64,000 nucleotides of DNA, taken from positions 186,001 through 250,000 of the forward strand of contig NZ_JAMXMB010000008.1 of assembly GCF_024055635.1 (NCBI RefSeq). Reading direction: 5' to 3'. Numbering within the stretch: the first letter of the stretch is position 1; every line of letters starts with the position of its first letter. Below the pieces are notes generated by a model. The model worked only from the letters and a program-made list of their open reading frames with translations. It was not told the DNA's origin and searched no databases. The position numbers and the translations under genes are program-made. The DNA is from Microbacterium yannicii (GTDB lineage: Bacteria; Actinomycetota; Actinomycetes; Actinomycetales; Microbacteriaceae). This document shows, piece after piece, positions 56,956 to 64,000 of the stretch.

Positions 56956-58528
56956 CGGTGTCTCCCTCGGGACGCTTCAGATCGGGCTGCTGGCCCGGCT
57001 CCACGACCAGGAACTGTCCCATCATGCCCTGGTCCTCGTGCCACAGGAGGTGGCAGTGATACATGTACGGGGTGGTCGGATCGGCGTAGTCGTCGAACCG
57101 CACCAGCAGCCGGTATTCGCGATCATGCTCGAGCGCGATGGTGTCTTTGAAGCCGGCCAGCCGGGCAGGCGGAGGCGCGCCGTCGACGCTGAGGATCCGG
57201 AACTGCGTGTCGTGGACGTGGAACGAATGCGGCAGCGGGTTGTTGTTGCGCACGGTCCACACCTCGCTCGTGTCGACCGTCGCGATGACATCGACCCGAT
57301 CGAGGTCCATCTCCCGGTCGTTGATGTCGTGCCCCGACATGACGAAGCCGCGCTCCGCCGCTGCACTGCTCGCATCCGCGGTCGGCAGGCTTGCGAGCCG
57401 CGACGGCACCTCCGGTGAGTCCGCGAGGGATGCCGCGGCCCGCAGCTCCATCACGTCGAAGCTCGCCGAGCCCGCGTTGAGCGCGGGGTCGGGTGCGTGG
57501 GACTGCAGCACGACGCGCTCCCCCGGCTTCACGGAGACCACGATCTCCGCGCGCTCCCCCGGCGACAGCGGGATGTCCGTCGCGGTGACGGGCGCTTCGA
57601 GCAGGCCGCCGTCTGTGCCGACGAGGGAGAACTGCCGGCCGTCGGCGAAGGCGAAGTCGTACATCCGCGCGCTCGAGCCGTTGAGGAGCCGCAGGCGCAC
57701 CCGCTCCGTCGTGACATCGAGGTAGGGCGCGACCGTGCCGTTCACCAGGATGGTGTCGCCGAGCACTCCGTCGAACTGCATGCCGAGCCCGCCGGCGAAC
57801 GAACCGTCGGAGTTGAAGGAGCGGTCCTGCACGATGACCGGGAGATCGTCGACGCCGTAGTCGCGCGGCAAGGTCAGAGCGGACTCCTCGTCGTCCTGCA
57901 CCAGGAACATGCCGGCGAGCCCCGCGTCGACCTGCTCACGCGTGCGACCGTGCAGGTGGTGGTGGTACCAGAGCGTCGCGGCCGGCTGGTCGATGGTCCA
58001 CGCGGGGTGCCACGTGGCGCCCGCCGCGATCGGCGAGTACGGGCCGCCGTCCATGGCAGCGGGCAGGTGCATGCCGTGCCAGTGCACGGTCGTCGGATCC
58101 GCGAGGTCGTTGGTCACGTCGACGCGCACCTGCTCACCGCGCTCGGCGACGAGCGTGGGGCCGAGGTAGGTGCCGTCGTACCCGAGTGTCGGCGTGTCGC
58201 CCTGCGCGACGAACGACGTCCGTCCCTCCTGCGCAGTCAGCGCGAAGATGCGGACGCCGTCCTCGACGCGCGACGGCGCCAGAGGCGGGACGGCGAGGGG
58301 CGCGCGGAAGTCGACCGTCCCGGCGGCGGGCGGCGCCTTGCGCACCGCGTTGGTCGCGAACCAGATGCCGCCGGCCGCGACGAGCAGGGCGATGACGGCG
58401 AGCGGGATCGCGACGAGGACGATGACGAGCCGGCGACGGCGCCTGCGGCGTGGCGTCGCGGTCGGCGGCGCCATCGGCGGCGGGGCGGGCGGCTGTGGGG
58501 CCCGAGACGCGGACGAGGTGAAGGTCAT
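56936..58528 (-). CDS. Multicopper oxidase (CueO/CotA-like), membrane-anchored
   Basis: Oxidase of 530 residues with three cupredoxin domains. A basic N-terminus (RRRRRRR) and one hydrophobic segment (about 34-57) make it exported or anchored, without a twin-arginine motif. The copper sites are HWHGMH, WYHHHLHG, HSFHVHDTQF and YHCHLLWHEDQGMMGQF; the last has the type 1 ligands Cys, His and Met. No methionine-rich insert as in CueO is visible. The GGAGGC before the ATG is the ribosome-binding site; GAGGCT is also at leaderless distance. It precedes a two-component system in the same operon. Copper detoxification or phenol oxidation are candidates. Confidence 0.93.
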   Translation of the reverse strand: MTFTSSASRAPQPPAPPPMAPPTATPRRRRRRRLVIVLVAIPLAVIALLVAAGGIWFATNAVRKAPPAAGTVDFRAPLAVPPLAPSRVEDGVRIFALTAQEGRTSFVAQGDTPTLGYDGTYLGPTLVAERGEQVRVDVTNDLADPTTVHWHGMHLPAAMDGGPYSPIAAGATWHPAWTIDQPAATLWYHHHLHGRTREQVDAGLAGMFLVQDDEESALTLPRDYGVDDLPVIVQDRSFNSDGSFAGGLGMQFDGVLGDTILVNGTVAPYLDVTTERVRLRLLNGSSARMYDFAFADGRQFSLVGTDGGLLEAPVTATDIPLSPGERAEIVVSVKPGERVVLQSHAPDPALNAGSASFDVMELRAAASLADSPEVPSRLASLPTADASSAAAERGFVMSGHDINDREMDLDRVDVIATVDTSEVWTVRNNNPLPHSFHVHDTQFRILSVDGAPPPARLAGFKDTIALEHDREYRLLVRFDDYADPTTPYMYHCHLLWHEDQGMMGQFLVVEPGQQPDLKRPEGDTDDRHDH

Positions 58529-58597
58529 GCCTCCAGCCTCGCCACGACGCCGTCGCCGCGGCATCCGACCCCCTCCCGAACCGGTACGGGGGAAGAC

Positions 58598-58612
58598 CCC
58601 CGCACCGCGGGG
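58598..58612 (-). terminator. Small hairpin after the amidohydrolase
   Basis: CCCCGC / GCGGGG around a 3-nt loop, 7 nt after the stop on the minus strand, followed by TCTTCCCCC. Weak terminator. Confidence 0.45.
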
Positions 58613-58618
58613 AGGGCT

Positions 58619-60124
58619 TTACGCCAGGTGGGTCAGGCGCCCGCCCAGGAGTGTCGCGCCGACGCGCATGCTGCGGAGGTCAGTCTCGTCGGCGGTGAGC
58701 GGGTCGCGCTCGCAGATCGCGAGGTCCGCGATGTCGCCCGGCTCGATGCGGGCGGGCGTCGCCGATCCCCCGCGAGTGGATGCCGAGAGCGCGGTGGCCG
58801 CGTCCACCCGCTGCTGCGGCTGCCAGGCTTCCCGGCCGTCACGCGTGCGGAAGACCGCCGCCGCCATCGTCGCCCACGGATCGAGCGGCGCCACCGGCGC
58901 GTCCGACCCGAACAGCAGGTTCGCCCCGGTGTCGGCGAGAGCGCGCAGCGGGTAGGGCTGCGCGGTCTGGCCGGCCCAGACGGTGTCGGTGAGGTCGCGA
59001 TCGTCCAGCGCGTGCTCGGGCTGCACGCTCGCTCCCACGCCCAGACGCGCGAAGCGCGGGATGTCGGCGTGCGCGACGAGCTGCGCGTGCTCGATGGTGC
59101 CCCAGGCGCCGGTCGCGGCGAACGCGTCGAGCGCGTGAGAGTTCGCGACGTCGCCGATCGCGTGGATGGCGGACGCGATCCCCGCCGCCGTCGCTCGTGT
59201 CATCAGATCGACCAGCGTGGCGAGGTCGACTGTCAGCACCCCGTGGTTGTGCGGATCACCCGGATACGCCTGGGACGTGGCTGCGGTGCGGGTTCCCAGC
59301 GAGCCGTCGGTGATGACCTTGAGGGGGCCGACACGGACGAGGTCGGATGCCGCGCCCCGGGCGACGTCGCCGGTCTGCAGTCCCTCCGACACGGCCCGGT
59401 CGAGGAACTCGGGGTAGATCCCGAACGTGACCCGGAGCGCGTCGAAACCGTCTGCGAGGCGGCGCACCCACGCGTCCTCGTTCCACGCCATGTCGAGATC
59501 GACGAGGCCCACCACACCGCGGGCCGCGGCATCCTGCGACATGCCCCGGACGAGCGGGTCCGACACCGACGCGTCGACGGCGTTGAGCCGCCGCGAGATC
59601 TCGAACGCCGGCTCCTCGCGGAGCACGCCGATGCCGTCGGGCGCGAAGCCCTCACGGCGGAGCGCCGCGCTGTTGAGCCAGACGCTGTGCACGTCCGCGT
59701 TGATGAGGTACGTCGGCACCTCGCCGGTCGCGGCATCGAGGACGGCGAGGTCCGGCAGATCGGCCCAGAACGCGTCGCGATACCCGCCGCCGACCCGGCG
59801 GCCATCGGCCGTCGGCTCTGCCGCCGACATGAGCTCCGCCGCGTGTGCGGCGGACTCGGCGTGGCCGAGAGCGACGCGCTGGGCGCTGAGCGCCCACTGC
59901 ACGGTGTGCACGTGGTGGTCCCAGAGCCCCGGGATCACGTAGCCGCCGCCGGCATCGAGCACCCGGCAGTTGCGCGGAAGCGCCCCGGCCGGCGCGATGT
60001 CGACGACGAGTCCTTCGGCCAGGTGGACATCGACCGGGTCGGATCCGAACGGGTCGGTGCGTTCGGATCCGGTCAGCCGCGCGTTCGCGATCACGCCGGG
60101 GGCGTCACCGCGGGCGAGCGTCAC
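58619..60124 (-). CDS. YtcJ-like amidohydrolase
   Basis: Metal-dependent hydrolase of 501 residues of the amidohydrolase family 3. The metal ligands appear in the PGLWDHHVHTVQ block, GPLKVITDGSLGTRTAA, IHAIGDVANSHALDAF, EHAQLV and LLFGSDAPVAPLDPWATM. The family is best known for deacylating N-acyl amino acids and similar, but the specificity is not set by the sequence. The GTG start overlaps the PaiB-like stop (GTGA), so the two are coupled. A short hairpin follows. Confidence 0.9.
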   Translation of the reverse strand: MTLARGDAPGVIANARLTGSERTDPFGSDPVDVHLAEGLVVDIAPAGALPRNCRVLDAGGGYVIPGLWDHHVHTVQWALSAQRVALGHAESAAHAAELMSAAEPTADGRRVGGGYRDAFWADLPDLAVLDAATGEVPTYLINADVHSVWLNSAALRREGFAPDGIGVLREEPAFEISRRLNAVDASVSDPLVRGMSQDAAARGVVGLVDLDMAWNEDAWVRRLADGFDALRVTFGIYPEFLDRAVSEGLQTGDVARGAASDLVRVGPLKVITDGSLGTRTAATSQAYPGDPHNHGVLTVDLATLVDLMTRATAAGIASAIHAIGDVANSHALDAFAATGAWGTIEHAQLVAHADIPRFARLGVGASVQPEHALDDRDLTDTVWAGQTAQPYPLRALADTGANLLFGSDAPVAPLDPWATMAAAVFRTRDGREAWQPQQRVDAATALSASTRGGSATPARIEPGDIADLAICERDPLTADETDLRSMRVGATLLGGRLTHLA

Positions 60125-60762
60125 CGAGCCGCCTTCCGGGTCTCGAGGTCCCGGCGCATCTCGGCGGGCAGTCGCGGATCGGCGTAGGGGCTCGTACCGG
60201 CCTCGAGCTCGACGATCACCGTCTCGACGACCTCGTCGGGCTTGTTCTGGCTGAGCTTGCGCTTGCCGACGACCCGGGTCGGGGTGAGGCGGAATCCGGT
60301 CGTGCCCTTCTCGAGTCGACGCACGAACTCAGGGTCGTTGGGCGGTGCCCACATCAAGCGGGGCTGCGGCATGCCGCTCTCGAAGCGGGTCACGAGCTGC
60401 TCCAGCACCTCGAGGTTCTCCTCGGGCGTGAGCAGCTCCGGGATGCCGGTGAGATGCGCCGAGACGAAGTTCCAGGTCGGGACGCTCTCCACGTCGCCGT
60501 ACCAGCCGGGCGAGACGTACCCATGCGGCCCCTGCACGACGACGAGCAGCTCACGTTCGCCCAACCCGTGGATGAGGTCGTCCGGCTTGCCGACGTGGCC
60601 CACGATCGTGAGGTCGTCACGCTCGGCATCGAGGAGCACCGCGTAGTGGGAGGCGACGAGCCCGGCATCCGTGGAGCTGACCAGCGTGACCCACGGATTC
60701 TGTTCGATGAGGCGGCGGATCTCGCCGACATCGGACAGGGCGAAGCTCGGGTTCTGGCGCAT
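60121..60762 (-). CDS. PaiB-like FMN-binding protein
   Basis: Protein of 213 residues of the FMN-binding negative regulator family (PaiB). It has the flavin-pocket blocks YVSPGWYG, VPTWNFVSAHL and the C-terminal GFRLTPTRVVGKRKLSQNKP. The family name suggests transcription control, but it lacks an obvious DNA-binding helix; a flavin reductase-like role is possible. TAGGCT precedes the ATG by 6 nt (leaderless). It is coupled to the amidohydrolase. Confidence 0.9.
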   Translation of the reverse strand: MRQNPSFALSDVGEIRRLIEQNPWVTLVSSTDAGLVASHYAVLLDAERDDLTIVGHVGKPDDLIHGLGERELLVVVQGPHGYVSPGWYGDVESVPTWNFVSAHLTGIPELLTPEENLEVLEQLVTRFESGMPQPRLMWAPPNDPEFVRRLEKGTTGFRLTPTRVVGKRKLSQNKPDEVVETVIVELEAGTSPYADPRLPAEMRRDLETRKAAR

Positions 60763-60803
60763 GGACCCAGCCTATTCGCGCCGCCCAGCCCCCAGCCGCG
60801 GCG

Positions 60804-61802
60804 TCACGCCTGACAGGAGGGGCACCAGTAGAGCTTGCGGGTGGCGGCTTCCTCGACCACGATCGCCGTGCCGCACACGCGGCACGGGAGCCCTGCGCGG
60901 TGATAGACCCAATGCCGGTCGTCGCGGCTCGCCATCGCCCTGCGGTAGGCATCGGGATCGAGGTCGTCCATCGTCATCATCTGGCCGGTCTCGACGCCGA
61001 TCGCGAGCAGCCGCACCCAGTCGCGCCAGATGCCGCGCACGACCTCCTCGGGGACGTCCCGTCCCGGCGTGTGCGGGTTCTGGCGGGCGCGGAACAGCAG
61101 CTCGGCGCGGTACACGTTGCCGATGCCGCTGACGACGCTCTGGTCCATCAGCAGCAGGCCGATGGACGTCGGCTTGCGCCGCACCACCGAGACGAACCGC
61201 TCCTCGCCCTCCCGGACATCGTCGACGAGAGGGTCGGGGCCGAGCTTCGCGATGGTCGCGGCCACCTCGTCGGCGCTCTGCAGCTCGCAGGCGGTCGGGC
61301 CGCGCAGATCGGCGCAGGTGAGGTCGGTGAGGAGCCTCAAGCGCACCTGTCCGACCACCGGGGGCGGCCACTCGTCGCCCTCGTCCGAAAGACCCGTGGT
61401 CTGCTCTGACATGCGCACGTGGACCCGGGATCGCCGCGGTGCGCCGATCGAAGTGAGCGAGTTCTCCCCTGCGCTGTCGAGGATCGCCTCGCCCAGTTCG
61501 GTGCCCCGCTGGTTGGTCTGCCCCATGCGGCCGTTCGCCGAGGCGATCGTGGGATCGACGAGGATCTCGCCCGCGAAGTCCCACGCCCCGTACATGCCCA
61601 GGTGCACGCGCAGCCACAGGTCGTCGTCGAACTCGAGGAACATCTGCTTGCCGACGGCACGCACCTGCGTCGCGGTGCGGCCGCTGATGATCGCGGCGCC
61701 TTCGACGAACCGGCCCTGAGGACTCGAGGCCCCAACGGCGTGGCCGACGATATTGCGGTCGAATTGGCGGGCGATGCGATGGACGGAATGTCCCTCAGGC
61801 AT
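60804..61802 (-). CDS. Fpg/Nei-family DNA glycosylase
   Basis: Bifunctional DNA glycosylase/AP lyase of 332 residues that removes oxidised bases. It opens MPEGHS, so the catalytic N-terminal proline and Glu3 are in place (Nei-type PEG, not the Fpg PELP). Helix-two-turn-helix and void-filling segments (VVSGIGNVYRAELLFRA) and a C-terminal zinc finger CRVC...CPSC follow. The ATG is the only choice that puts proline at residue 2. It starts 4 nt after the rpiB stop, so they are one transcript. Confidence 0.94.
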   Translation of the reverse strand: MPEGHSVHRIARQFDRNIVGHAVGASSPQGRFVEGAAIISGRTATQVRAVGKQMFLEFDDDLWLRVHLGMYGAWDFAGEILVDPTIASANGRMGQTNQRGTELGEAILDSAGENSLTSIGAPRRSRVHVRMSEQTTGLSDEGDEWPPPVVGQVRLRLLTDLTCADLRGPTACELQSADEVAATIAKLGPDPLVDDVREGEERFVSVVRRKPTSIGLLLMDQSVVSGIGNVYRAELLFRARQNPHTPGRDVPEEVVRGIWRDWVRLLAIGVETGQMMTMDDLDPDAYRRAMASRDDRHWVYHRAGLPCRVCGTAIVVEEAATRKLYWCPSCQA

Positions 61803-61806
61803 CGCG

Positions 61807-62349
61807 TCAGCCGGCTTCGGGGTCGAACGAACTGTCGCCGGCGGCCAGGACGTCGGGCTGCTGTGCCGCGCGCGGGTCGGGCAGGAGCGTCCCGTCCTGC
61901 TCGTACGCGGCCAGCTGCGCGATGCGTCGCGCGTGCCGCTCCTCGCCCGAGAACGGGGTTGCGATGAAGCGGTCGATGAACGTCGTCGCCTCTTCGAAGG
62001 TGTGCTGGCGTGCGCCGATCGCGATGACGTTCGCGTCGTTGTGCTCACGCGCGAGCTCGGCGGTGGCGATGCTCCACGCCAGGGCTGCACGGACGCCGAC
62101 GACCTTGTTCGCGGCGATCTGCTCGCCGTTGCCGGACCCGCCGAACACGACCCCGAGCGTCTCGATGCCGGCGGCCTGGTCGCGCACGACGGCCTCCGCG
62201 GCACGGATGCAGAAGGCCGGGTAGTCGTCGAGCGGGTCGTACTCGAGAGGGCCGTGGTCGACGATCTCGTGACCGGCCGCCGCGAGATGGTGCTGCAGCT
62301 GCGTCGAGAACTCGAGGCCGGCGTGGTCGGTCGCGATGTGGATGCGCAT
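61807..62349 (-). CDS. rpiB: Ribose-5-phosphate isomerase B
   Basis: Isomerase of 180 residues of the pentose phosphate pathway. The N-terminal ATDHAGLEF and the active-site loop GGSGNGEQIAANK are present. The usual catalytic Cys of E. coli RpiB is replaced by the Glu-containing pattern (E76), which matches the mycobacterial enzyme. NDANVIAIGARQH supplies further phosphate contacts. TAGGAT lies 6 nt before the ATG (leaderless). It leads into the Nei-type gene. Confidence 0.95.
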   Translation of the reverse strand: MRIHIATDHAGLEFSTQLQHHLAAAGHEIVDHGPLEYDPLDDYPAFCIRAAEAVVRDQAAGIETLGVVFGGSGNGEQIAANKVVGVRAALAWSIATAELAREHNDANVIAIGARQHTFEEATTFIDRFIATPFSGEERHARRIAQLAAYEQDGTLLPDPRAAQQPDVLAAGDSSFDPEAG

Positions 62350-62432
62350 GGCTCAATCCTAGGCAGGCCGGCGAGGGCGGAGACGGATGCCGGCACGTCG
62401 GTGCCGGGCCGCGAAGAGAGGGCTTCCGCGGC

Positions 62433-63632
62433 TCAGGGCGCCACACCGGCGGCAGCCGGCTTGAAGCCCGCGCGCACGTTCTCGCAGCACGCGGGGCGGC
62501 ACACGTCGAACCACGGTCCGAGGTCCGTCGCGTGCGGGCGCTCGGCAGCGGGCGTGCCGCTGAGCCGCTCCTGGACGAGGTCCACCAGGCCCGACACGAA
62601 CACCGGGTCGACGCCGGGAGTCGGCGTGCGCACGGAACGGATCCCGACCTCGGCCGCGGCATCCATCGCCTCGGTGTCGAGGTCCCAGAGGACCTCCATG
62701 TGGTCGCTCATGAAGCCGAGGGGGACGATCGCGACGGCCTGCACGCCGGCTGCCGGAAGCTCGGCGATCACGTCGTTGACGTCCGGCTCGAGCCACGGCT
62801 GGCTCGGCGGGCCCGAGCGCGACTGGTACACGAGGTCCCAGCCGATGCGCTCGGCGCCGGAGACCTCCGCCGCGACCGCTGCCATGACGACCTCGGCGAC
62901 GGCGAGGTGCTGTGCCGCGTACGCACCGCCCTCCCCGAGATCACGGTGACGCTCGTCGCCTTCGCGCGGGCCGGAACGCTCGGCGTCCGCCGTCGGAATG
63001 CTGTGGGTCGAGAACAGGACGCGCACGGACTCCGGGGCGATGCCGTCGGCCAGGAATCCGCCCACCGCATCGCGCACACCGTCGACGAAGGGCTGCACGA
63101 AGCCGGGGTGGTCGAAGAACTGGCGCACCTTGTCGATCGTGACCGTCCCCTCCAGCCCGGTGTCGATCAGCACGCGTGCGAAGTCCTCGCGGTACTGCCG
63201 GCAGCTCGAGAACGACGAGTAGGCGCTGGTGGCGAGACCGAGGAGTCTGGTGTCACCCGCGGCCGCGGCATCCGTCACCGCCTCATCGAGGTACGGAGCC
63301 CAGTTGCGGTTGCCCCAGTACACGGGGAGCTCGATGCCGCGGGCGGCGAGCTCTGCCTCCAGCGCGGCCTTCAGCGCACGGTTCTGCGCATTGATCGGAC
63401 TCACGCCGCCGAAGTGCCGGTAGTGGTGGGCGACCTCTTCGAGGCGCTCGTCGGGGATGCCGCGCCCGCGCGTGACATTGCGGAGGAACGGGATGACGTC
63501 GTCCTGGCCCTCGGGTCCGCCGAAGCCGGCGAGCAGGATGCCGTCATACGCGACGGCCTGCTCCACGTACGGAGCCCCGGAGGCGGCGGCGGGCGATGCG
63601 AACGGAACGACGTGCTGCTCGGGAGAGGTCAC
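62433..63632 (-). CDS. hemH: Ferrochelatase (coproporphyrin type) with [2Fe-2S] cysteines
   Basis: Enzyme of 399 residues inserting iron into a porphyrin. Landmarks are LLAGFGGPEGQDDVIPFLRNVTRGRG, HYRHFGGVSPINAQ (the catalytic histidine region) and LFSTHSIPTAD. Four cysteines, C144 and C378, C382, C383, are spaced one internal and three C-terminal. That is the pattern reported for actinobacterial ferrochelatases that carry a [2Fe-2S] cluster. By pathway, actinomycetes use coproporphyrin III, so cpfC is the modern symbol. The GTG start is preceded by CAGGAT with a 6-nt gap. Confidence 0.93.
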   Translation of the reverse strand: MTSPEQHVVPFASPAAASGAPYVEQAVAYDGILLAGFGGPEGQDDVIPFLRNVTRGRGIPDERLEEVAHHYRHFGGVSPINAQNRALKAALEAELAARGIELPVYWGNRNWAPYLDEAVTDAAAAGDTRLLGLATSAYSSFSSCRQYREDFARVLIDTGLEGTVTIDKVRQFFDHPGFVQPFVDGVRDAVGGFLADGIAPESVRVLFSTHSIPTADAERSGPREGDERHRDLGEGGAYAAQHLAVAEVVMAAVAAEVSGAERIGWDLVYQSRSGPPSQPWLEPDVNDVIAELPAAGVQAVAIVPLGFMSDHMEVLWDLDTEAMDAAAEVGIRSVRTPTPGVDPVFVSGLVDLVQERLSGTPAAERPHATDLGPWFDVCRPACCENVRAGFKPAAAGVAP

Positions 63633-63699
63633 CCCTCCATCCTGACACCCGGCACGGACGATTCCGCCATCGGATCAGTGCTTCCCCCGGCGGCTGACA

Positions 63700-63705
63700 T
63701 AGGCT
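63700..63705 (+). promoter_or_regulatory. Candidate -10 box of pepN
   Basis: TAGGCT about 110 nt before the pepN start, in the 183-bp gap to hemH. It would give a leader of about 100 nt containing GGGAG near the start codon. Confidence 0.45.
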
Positions 63706-63815
63706 GGACCGGTTGTCATCGGTGCCAGCAGCGCTGATGACGGCCGCCGGATCGAGTGTCCGCGCAACGGGCTTATCGAGATCATCCGTCATCCTCACCC
63801 ATGGGAGCCACAGCA

Positions 63816-64000
63816 GTGCCTGGAGAGAACCTCACCCGCATCGAGGCGCAGGAGCGCCGCGCGATCGTCGAGACGCAGTCCTATGAGATCGCGCTGGACC
63901 TGACGAAGGGCGCTGAGGTCTTCGGATCGCACACCGTCGTCCGCTTCACCGCCACGGCGGGTGCCGCGACGTTCATCGACCTGATCGCGCGCGAGGTGCG
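63816..64000 (+). CDS. pepN: Aminopeptidase N, 5' end (partial)
   Basis: The reading frame runs off the window end after 61 codons. It starts with GTG and gives PGENLTRIEAQERRAIVETQ..., then YEIALDLTKGAEVFGSHTVVRF, which matches the beginning of actinobacterial M1 aminopeptidase N. GGGAG about 8 nt upstream supports GTG 63816. An in-frame ATG at 63801 would add five residues and is less likely. The catalytic domain lies beyond the window. Confidence 0.88.
   Translation, partial: MPGENLTRIEAQERRAIVETQSYEIALDLTKGAEVFGSHTVVRFTATAGAATFIDLIAREV

Noticed and set aside
63544..63798. 84-residue frame between hemH and pepN (minus strand)
   Set aside because: It overlaps the hemH start and the pepN leader, and is Arg-rich without any motif. 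It is likely a random frame.

Overview
The window is high-GC, densely coding DNA from an actinomycete, most likely a Microbacterium or a close relative in the Microbacteriaceae. The evidence is gene order (rplU-rpmA-obgE-proB-proA-nadD-rsfS; tig-clpP1-clpP2-clpX; ileS-folC-DUF4233-ndk), a T-box in front of ileS, frequent GTG starts, many 4-nt ATGA/GTGA overlaps, and many genes with a TANNNT hexamer 6-7 nt before the start codon (leaderless promoters). It looks like ordinary core chromosome. I see no insertion sequence, prophage, CRISPR array, plasmid gene or rRNA.

Layout. 1-4.1 kb: leuS and pabB (minus). 4.1-7.5 kb, plus strand: a DedA membrane protein, an App1-like phosphatase, a SRAP/HMCES DNA-lesion protein and an uncharacterised actinobacterial protein. 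7.5-15 kb, minus strand: a NagZ-like lipoprotein, an AidB-like acyl-CoA dehydrogenase coupled to an HEVGH metallopeptidase, a sugar-dehydrogenase-like lipoprotein with a VOC protein, and an OmpR-type two-component system divergent from a VanY-type carboxypeptidase. 15.8-27.2 kb, minus strand: tRNA-Ala, rsfS, a disordered membrane protein, nadD, a small membrane protein, proA, proB, obgE, rpmA, rplU, a GT1 glycosyltransferase and RNase E/G. 27.2-38.2 kb: a VKOR-like protein (plus), then ndk, DUF4233, folC and T-box-controlled ileS (minus), then an MHS-family transporter and valS with a small partner (plus).

38.2-44.7 kb: an ArsR-type regulator, a 76-residue protein and an MFS exporter form an overlapping operon. 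It is divergent from an M3 peptidase across an operator of four 14-bp units. An epoxide hydrolase and a serine beta-lactamase-fold protein follow. 44.8-49.8 kb: clpX, clpP2, clpP1, a TPR protein and trigger factor with a histone-like tail. 49.8-50.4 kb: tRNA-Pro, tRNA-Gly and a second copy of the tRNA-Gly 3' end, an attachment-site-like scar. 50.5-58.6 kb: an alpha/beta hydrolase, a gamma-carbonic-anhydrase-like protein coupled to an acyltransferase-SGNH membrane enzyme, Dps, and a multicopper oxidase overlapping a NarL-type two-component system. 58.6-64 kb: an amidohydrolase, a PaiB-like flavoprotein, a Nei-type glycosylase, rpiB, hemH and the 5' end of pepN.

The genes cover translation (three branched-chain aminoacyl-tRNA synthetases, two ribosomal proteins, three tRNAs, RsfS, ObgE), protein folding and turnover (Tig, ClpXP, M3 peptidase), envelope sensing and remodelling, DNA repair, and heme, folate, NAD and proline synthesis. 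The signals that best repay follow-up are regulatory: the 14-bp operator array, the ileS T-box, the window-wide leaderless promoters and the tRNA-Gly scar.
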